A stretch of DNA of 10,436 bases from Thermoanaerobaculia bacterium (GTDB lineage Bacteria; Acidobacteriota; Thermoanaerobaculia; Multivoradales; UBA5704). Positions 6,371 to 10,436 of this stretch are shown here, one piece after another (position 1 is the stretch's first letter; each line of letters begins with the position of its first letter). The stretch is from NCBI GenBank assembly GCA_025937035.1, contig JAICSG010000078.1, forward strand, positions 1-10,436, given 5' to 3'. The notes under the pieces are model-generated. The model was given only the letters and a program-made list of their open reading frames with translations. It searched no databases and had not been told where the DNA came from. The position numbers were made by a program, and so were the translations under genes.

Positions 6371-6420
6371 CAGGCGGGAGCTCACCACAGCCTTCGGGCT
6401 TGCTCCCGCCTGTTTCTTTT
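6371..6420 (+). terminator. Rho-independent terminator of the receptor-crp operon
   Basis: CAGGCGGGAGC (6371-6381) pairs perfectly with GCTCCCGCCTG (6402-6412) and is followed by TTTCTTTT (6413-6420). Within the loop sits a second small hairpin, AGCC-TTCG-GGCT (6389-6400), capped by the very stable UUCG tetraloop. It lies 46 bp after the crp stop and faces the plus strand. Confidence 0.8.
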
Positions 6421-6422
6421 GG

Positions 6423-8894
6423 CTACTGCACGTTGAGGGCGGTGTCGTCGATCACGAACGAGGTCTGCAGCGAGGAGTCTTCCACGCCCAGGAAGTAGAC
6501 GCGGATCGTCTGCCCCTTGAACGAGGTCACGTCGAAGCTCTTCTGCGAGAAGCCCGTCGCGTGGTTCAGGTTGGAGTAGGTGGCGAGCGTCGACAGCACC
6601 GTGTTCGACGTGTTGCGGATCTGCACCTTGAGGGTGTCGAAGGCCGTCGTGGTGGTGGTCTCCGCCGTGTCGATGTGCAGCCAGAAGGTGAGCGTCGCCG
6701 ACGTCACGGTCGACGGGATGGCCACGTCCTGGTAGACCGAGTCGGTGTGGGTGGTGCCGTAACCGTCGAGCCACGCCTTCCACGATCCGGAATGCGCCGC
6801 CTCACCGGTCGAGTTGTCGATCACTCCCGAGGTGGGCACCCAGGGCGCCGGGCTCGCCGAGCCGTTCTCGAAGCCCGGATTGCCGAGGAGCTGCGACGAG
6901 GAGCCGGTAGTGACGGTCAGGGTGACCGTGGCCGTGTGGGTGGTGGTGCCGCCGGTGCCGGTGACCGTGATCGTATAAGTCCCCGCGGTGGTGGTCGAGC
7001 CGACGGTGATCGTCATCGTCGAGCTGCCCGTGCCGGGTGCCGCGATCGGGTTGGGGCTGAAGCCGACGGTGACCCCGGAGGGCTGACCGGAAGCCGAGAG
7101 CGAGATGGAGTTGTTGAAGCCGTTGAGGGCGGTCGTCGAAATCGTCGACGTGCCGGCGTTCCCCCGCACGACCGAGAGGGCGGACGGGGAGGCCGAGAGC
7201 GAGAAGTCGGGGGTGGCCACGGAGCCGTCGGCGATCGCGGCGGACCAGATCTCCTCGGAGGCGCCGTTCCGGCGGTCGGTCCAGGAGGGGAAGAAGGTGC
7301 CGTTGAAGCCGGACAGCGAGTTGTAGTCGCCATACTGGTTGCCGGAATCGGCGCCGGTAGTGGTCTCGTTGGTCGAGGCGGTCGTCACCTTGAACGGCGT
7401 GCTCCAGGTCACGCCGTCGTCCGTGGACGACTGGTAGTAGACGTTGGTCGACTTGCGCGTCGAGTCGCCGACCGTGTCGTAATACATGATGGCGATCTTG
7501 CCGTTGGTCTCGTCCACCGCCATCCACTGGTTGAACTGGTCGTTGAGGCCGGACTGGTTGTTGATCTTGACCGGCGCCGACCAGGTCGCGCCGCCGTCGG
7601 TCGAGCGGGCGAAGAAGACCCGGCTCTTGCACGTCGACGAGGCGCTGGTCCCCGGGCCGCCGCCGCTCGTGCAGCCGGTGTCGCCCGAGAGGTCGGTCCA
7701 GGAGGCGTAGACGTTGTTCTTGGTCGAGGTCCGGTAGGCGCCGCCGCTGATGTAGACCAGGACCTGGCGGCTGGCGTCCGCGGGAATGGCGTACTGGAAC
7801 GAGGCGAAGCTCGTGGCGATGCGCACCGGCGTGCCGAACGAGACGCCGCCGTTGGTCGACTTGACCACGTTGAGGCGGCGGCTGCCGGAGTCGGGGAAGA
7901 AGCCGAAGACGTCGCCGGCGCTATTGGTCTTGATGTCGTCGCCGATCGCCGTGCCGGTGGTCTCCGAGCCGCTCACCCGGACGGGCGTCTGCCACGAGCC
8001 GGCCGGCCCGGTGCGCCGCGCCACCTCGGCCGGAGCCCCCGCGTGCCAGATGGCGTAGATGGTGTCCTTGAACGGCGAGGTGGCCGAGTGATCCACCCAG
8101 ATCATCTGCTTGTCGTTGTTGGTCAGGCTGCCGGAGAACGTGGCGTCGAAGGTCCAGGTCGCCCCACCGTCCGTGGACTTGTAGGAGCGCATGTTCAAAA
8201 CGGTGCCCGCGGAGTTGATGCCGATCGTGGTCGACCAGGCGGTGCCGTCCGACGTCCAGTCGACGGTCGGGTCCGACTGGAAGGAGTCGCCGGTCACCAG
8301 CGGGAGCAACGTCTGCCCCCAGGAGGCGCCGCCGTTCGAGGAGAAGAACATCGCCTGGCGGCCGGTCGAGCTGATGTTGTTCGAGGCGCCGATGATCTTC
8401 TGGGGATTCTGATAGTTGACCCGGATGTCCGACTCGCTGCGCGGCGACGTCTGGGCGCCGGAGATGCGCGCCTCGCCGCTCTCGGTGACCTTCTCCGGGG
8501 GCCCGCTGGGCGTGAGCCGGCCCGGCCGGAGATCCTGGTGCGTCGTCATCCACTCCCACACCTCATGCAGCACGAGAGGATAGCCGCCCGTCGGATCGGC
8601 CGGCGAGAAGCGGTCGTTGGGATGGTTCTTGCGGTAGAGGACCCGCAGCCAGAGCGGAATCCGCAGGTGGTCGTTGGCCTCCTGGGGATTCAGCATGCTG
8701 AAATCCTGGTTTTGAAGGATCAGGTGCTCGAGCGCCGATCCCGCCTGCACCCGGCTCTTCTCGAGCTGCTCCTGAACCGTCGGCCACTGCAGGCGCTCCG
8801 CCGCCAGCGCCCACGAAGCGGACAGCAATCCGGCGAGAAGCAAGCCTGCGGCCACAATGGAAAACTTTCTCCTACTGAAACCTCGGTGCATCAT
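6423..8894 (-). CDS. Large secreted Asp-box (BNR/sialidase-like propeller) protein with Ig-like and C-terminal jelly-roll-like domains
   Basis: The protein has 823 residues. The N-terminus carries a Tat-like signal, SRRKFSIVAAG, and a hydrophobic run to an A-L-A site near residue 31. Residues about 33-150 are helical and not recognised. A beta-propeller follows (about 155-560) with five Asp-box motifs: SSNGGASW (185), STDGGATW (240), STNGGVSF (346), STDGGATW (431) and STDDGVTW (490). WTDRRNG (538-544) is also typical of these repeats. C408 and C422 may form a disulfide. An Ig-like domain spans about 562-662 and a carbohydrate-binding-like jelly roll spans about 667-823 (NPGFENGS ... VIDDTALNV). 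The Asp-box fold occurs in sialidases and in many non-enzymatic secreted proteins; no catalytic Arg triad or Asp/Tyr/Glu set can be assigned here, so enzymatic activity is open. AAGGAGGAGA (8896-8905) precedes the ATG; a second ATG follows directly. It is transcribed alone, towards the crp operon. Confidence 0.85.
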   Translation of the reverse strand: MMHRGFSRRKFSIVAAGLLLAGLLSASWALAAERLQWPTVQEQLEKSRVQAGSALEHLILQNQDFSMLNPQEANDHLRIPLWLRVLYRKNHPNDRFSPADPTGGYPLVLHEVWEWMTTHQDLRPGRLTPSGPPEKVTESGEARISGAQTSPRSESDIRVNYQNPQKIIGASNNISSTGRQAMFFSSNGGASWGQTLLPLVTGDSFQSDPTVDWTSDGTAWSTTIGINSAGTVLNMRSYKSTDGGATWTFDATFSGSLTNNDKQMIWVDHSATSPFKDTIYAIWHAGAPAEVARRTGPAGSWQTPVRVSGSETTGTAIGDDIKTNSAGDVFGFFPDSGSRRLNVVKSTNGGVSFGTPVRIATSFASFQYAIPADASRQVLVYISGGAYRTSTKNNVYASWTDLSGDTGCTSGGGPGTSASSTCKSRVFFARSTDGGATWSAPVKINNQSGLNDQFNQWMAVDETNGKIAIMYYDTVGDSTRKSTNVYYQSSTDDGVTWSTPFKVTTASTNETTTGADSGNQYGDYNSLSGFNGTFFPSWTDRRNGASEEIWSAAIADGSVATPDFSLSASPSALSVVRGNAGTSTISTTALNGFNNSISLSASGQPSGVTVGFSPNPIAAPGTGSSTMTITVGSTTTAGTYTITVTGTGGTTTHTATVTLTVTTGSSSQLLGNPGFENGSASPAPWVPTSGVIDNSTGEAAHSGSWKAWLDGYGTTHTDSVYQDVAIPSTVTSATLTFWLHIDTAETTTTTAFDTLKVQIRNTSNTVLSTLATYSNLNHATGFSQKSFDVTSFKGQTIRVYFLGVEDSSLQTSFVIDDTALNVQ

Positions 8895-9169
8895 TTCTCC
8901 TCCTTGTTCAGGGAAAATCCCCTGGCAACCAATCCGCTTTAAATAAAACGAAAAAGACGCATACAGCAGGCGAGGAGCCCACGAGGGGCTATAACAGTCA
9001 GAGTGCCCGAGAGCCCTGAATGCGAGCCCGAAAAGCTCGACATAACAACGAGATATGAGCCTGCCAGTTGCTTAGAATCAAGTGGGTAAAAAGGAGGACC
9101 AGCCCACGCTCTTCAACCCAGAGCGCAGGCTCTCGCGGATACGCCAAGGGTAGAGGAATGCCTGGGGAG
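8895..9169. other. Intergenic spacer, no gene recognised
   Basis: The stretch between the Asp-box gene and the hairpin at 9170 has lower GC than its surroundings and no convincing reading frame on either strand. It holds the ribosome binding site of the minus-strand gene and two weak hairpins: AGCCC/GGGCT (8976-8990) and CGAGC/GCTCG (9023-9039). I looked for a minus-strand promoter and found only poor candidates, such as TTATAG near 8990, with no matching -35. Confidence 0.6.
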
Positions 9170-9195
9170 GGAACGGTGCGAAATCGCACCCTTCC
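9170..9195. repeat. Hairpin repeat GGTGCGAAATCGCACC, copy 2
   Basis: GGTGCG-AAAT-CGCACC (9175-9190) is a perfect stem around four bases. After one mismatch it is extended by GGAA (9170-9173) / TTCC (9192-9195). It differs from the copy at 2713-2728 by one base. It lies 14 bases beyond the parA stop codon and could end that minus-strand transcript, but no T-run follows on that strand. Confidence 0.65.
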
Positions 9196-9208
9196 TGATT
9201 GCCGCCGC

Positions 9209-9982
9209 CTATACCAATCCCGCCTTCCGCGCCCGCCGCAACACCTCGCCCCCAAGATGGCCGTAGGCCGCGGCGCCAGTCGACCAGCTCTCGGTGTCGA
9301 AGATGGGGCGCCCCTGGGCGGGCGCCTCGGCGAGACGGACGTTGATCGGGATCTCGGTGCGGAACACCTGCGAGCCGTACTCCTTCCGCACGGCGGCCAC
9401 CACCTCGTCCGTCACCTGGGTGCGGTGGTCCACCATGGTGAGGAGGATGCCGAGAAGCTCGGTTTTGCGGCCGACGCGGTCGCGCGACTCCTCCACGAGG
9501 GCGAGGAAGCCCGCCAGGGCCTCGGTGTCCAGCCGGTGGGGGGCCACCGGCACGATGAAGGCCTCGGCGGCGGCGAGGGCGTTGATCGTCAGGATCGAGA
9601 GCCCGGGCGGGCTGTCCATCACGATCACGTCGTAGCGGCGGCGGACGGAGCCCAGGGCCTTCTTGAGGAGCTTCTCCGGCTCCTGCTTGCGGGCGAGGGT
9701 CATCTCCATACCGGCCAGCCGCAGGGAGCCCGGGAGGAGGTGGAGCCCCGGCACGGAGGTCTCCTGCACCGCCTCGGCGGCCTCGGCCTTGCCCATGATC
9801 ACCTCGGCCGTGGAGACCTCCGCCTGGTCGCGGCCGACCCCCAGCGAGAAGGTCGCCGAGGCCTGCGGGTCCAGGTCGACCAGCAGCGCCGAAAGCCCGG
9901 TACGGGCGAACGCCGCCGCCAGATTGACCGCCGTCGTCGTCTTCCCCACGCCCCCCTTCAGGTTGGCCAGAGCCAGTCGCAT
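9209..9982 (-). CDS. parA-like: ParA/Soj-family ATPase without a visible ParB
   Basis: The 257-residue protein opens at once with the deviant Walker A motif KGGVGKTT (9-16). The A' motif VDLDPQ lies at 35-40 and the Walker B/switch region YDVIVMDSPPG at 127-137. The length and motifs fit the small chromosomal Soj-like class. DSPPG replaces the common DTPPG. ParA dimers bind DNA non-specifically and are driven off by ParB-type partners, moving chromosomes, plasmids or protein cargo. No ParB lies downstream within the window, so this may be an orphan or cargo-positioning ATPase. GAGGAGGAGG (9989-9998 on the complement) lies 6 bp before the ATG and decides the start. The frame stays open upstream through the 42-bp repeat array as far as an in-frame TAG at 10421-10423, but that extension has no homology to ParA and begins with a TTG, so I do not accept it. 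Confidence 0.9.
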   Translation of the reverse strand: MRLALANLKGGVGKTTTAVNLAAAFARTGLSALLVDLDPQASATFSLGVGRDQAEVSTAEVIMGKAEAAEAVQETSVPGLHLLPGSLRLAGMEMTLARKQEPEKLLKKALGSVRRRYDVIVMDSPPGLSILTINALAAAEAFIVPVAPHRLDTEALAGFLALVEESRDRVGRKTELLGILLTMVDHRTQVTDEVVAAVRKEYGSQVFRTEIPINVRLAEAPAQGRPIFDTESWSTGAAAYGHLGGEVLRRARKAGLV

Positions 9983-10058
9983 GCGTTTCCTCCTCCTCGA
10001 TGGGTCCTGCCCTTTCCGGCGGAGACAGCAGCCGTGCTCACAGATGCAACGCGGGGTC

Positions 10059-10067
10059 ATTCTAGCA
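10059..10067 (-). promoter_or_regulatory. Candidate extended -10 of parA
   Basis: On the minus strand the motif reads TGC-TAGAAT, an extended -10 with no good -35 at 17-18 bp. Transcription would start near 10052, leaving a leader of about 70 bases before the parA ATG. It resembles TGG-TAGGAT in front of the receptor operon. The repeat array begins 7 bp upstream of it. Confidence 0.4.
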
Positions 10068-10073
10068 GGCGGG

Positions 10074-10408
10074 CTCGCCGCCCCTGACGGAGGGTCTGAA
10101 AGCCTGTGAGAACGGTCGCCACCCACGGCGGAAGGCTCGCCGGGGTAAAAAGGTAAGCCGCCACCCTCGGCGAAAGGCCCGCCGCACGAAACAGATGGCC
10201 CGCCGCCCCCGAGGGAAGGCCCGCCGGGGTGATGGGTTGAGCCGCCGCCTCCGGCGGAAGGCTTGCCGCGGTAAGAAGTTGTCTCGCCACCCCCGGCGAA
10301 AGACCCGCCGCGGAAAATTATTGAGCCGCCACCCGCGGCGGAAGGCTGGCCGTGGTCATTTCTGGAGCCGCCGGCCCCGGCGGGAGCTTTTCCGGACAAA
10401 ACGCGGGG
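10074..10408. repeat. Array of 42-bp direct repeats upstream of parA
   Basis: Six full units of exactly 42 bp start at 10115, 10157, 10199, 10241, 10283 and 10325. A seventh, decayed unit begins at 10367 and a degenerate one covers 10074-10114. The first 31 or so bases of each unit are similar (gCCGCCacccnCGGCGGaag, then GGCcCGCCGcGG), while the last 11-13 bases differ from unit to unit and are A/T/G-rich. There are no indels among the six full units. CCGCC and GGCGG blocks alternate, so each unit can form a small hairpin. The period is four turns of B-DNA, which keeps every unit on one face of the helix. It does not have CRISPR proportions. The function is unknown; operator or centromere-like sites for the adjacent ParA system, or a minisatellite, are the options. 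Confidence 0.85.
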
Positions 10409-10436
10409 GATGTGTATAGCCTATATCGATTGGGTA
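10409..10436. other. AT-richer window edge with TATAG-C-CTATA dyad
   Basis: After the array the GC content drops. TATAG-C-CTATA (10415-10425) is a perfect 5-bp dyad and could be an operator or -10 region for a gene beyond the window. It is too short to judge. Confidence 0.25.

Noticed and set aside
6561..8942. Long plus-strand frame of 793 codons opposite the Asp-box gene
   Set aside because: Its translation is rich in Arg, Gly, Val and Ala with no domain, as expected from the complement of a GC-rich gene; the minus-strand product has a signal peptide, five Asp boxes and a good ribosome binding site.
9040..9075. Sigma-54 promoter (TGGCAG on the minus strand) for the Asp-box gene
   Set aside because: The -12 GC element is missing at the required distance.
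9068..9208. Plus-strand frame starting with LRIKWVKRR as a small gene or transposase relic
   Set aside because: It runs through the hairpin repeat into antisense parA sequence, and no transposase motif is visible.
8998..9255. Minus-strand 85-codon frame between parA and the Asp-box gene
   Set aside because: It overlaps the parA 3' end and the hairpin repeat, lacks a ribosome binding site and resembles no protein I know.
10074..10408. CRISPR-like array (repeat plus variable segment)
   Set aside because: The conserved block varies by several bases between units and the variable block is only 11-13 bases, far too short for spacers; no cas gene is in view.

Overview
The window is GC-rich bacterial DNA, most likely chromosomal and most likely from Acidobacteriota (possibly the Thermoanaerobaculia/Holophagae side). 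The assignment is an inference from gene content: a secreted VWFA-related protein of the kind expanded in acidobacteria, a TonB-dependent receptor with an N-terminal carboxypeptidase-regulatory-like domain, and a secreted Asp-box/Ig-like protein. No rRNA, tRNA or marker gene is present to confirm it.

Layout from left to right. (1) Positions 2-1623, plus strand: the 3' end of a TPR-repeat gene overlapping by ATGA a secreted VWFA-domain protein. (2) 1631-1773: a compact nested inverted repeat made of two different small hairpin families. (3) 1776-2584: a MerR-family regulator with a C-terminal TipAS-like ligand domain, with a textbook MerR promoter (19-bp spacer spanning a 7-3-7 dyad) just upstream, followed at 2612-2694 by a large palindrome. 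(4) 2790-6412: a probable operon of a small secreted protein with a CxxC motif, a TonB-dependent receptor and a short Crp/Fnr-family regulator. A CGTGA-N5-TCACG dyad lies in front of it, and it ends in a strong terminator with a UUCG-capped side hairpin. (5) 6423-8894, minus strand, convergent: a large secreted protein with a Tat-like signal, five Asp-box motifs, an Ig-like domain and a C-terminal jelly-roll-like module. (6) 8895-9208: a spacer carrying a second copy of a hairpin repeat also seen at 2713. (7) 9209-9982, minus strand: a ParA/Soj-like ATPase with no ParB in view. (8) 10074-10408: an indel-free array of 42-bp direct repeats directly upstream of the parA promoter region.

How the parts may work together. 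The small CxxC protein, the receptor and the Crp-like regulator look like one uptake unit with its own transcription factor, which may act on the dyad in front of the operon; the substrate cannot be read from the sequence. The MerR/TipAS gene looks autoregulated. The 42-bp array has a period equal to four B-DNA turns and sits beside a partition-type ATPase, so it is a candidate protein-binding (operator or centromere-like) array. It is the least explained structure in the window. Several distinct dispersed palindromes occupy the intergenic spaces, which is worth noting for genome-wide comparison.
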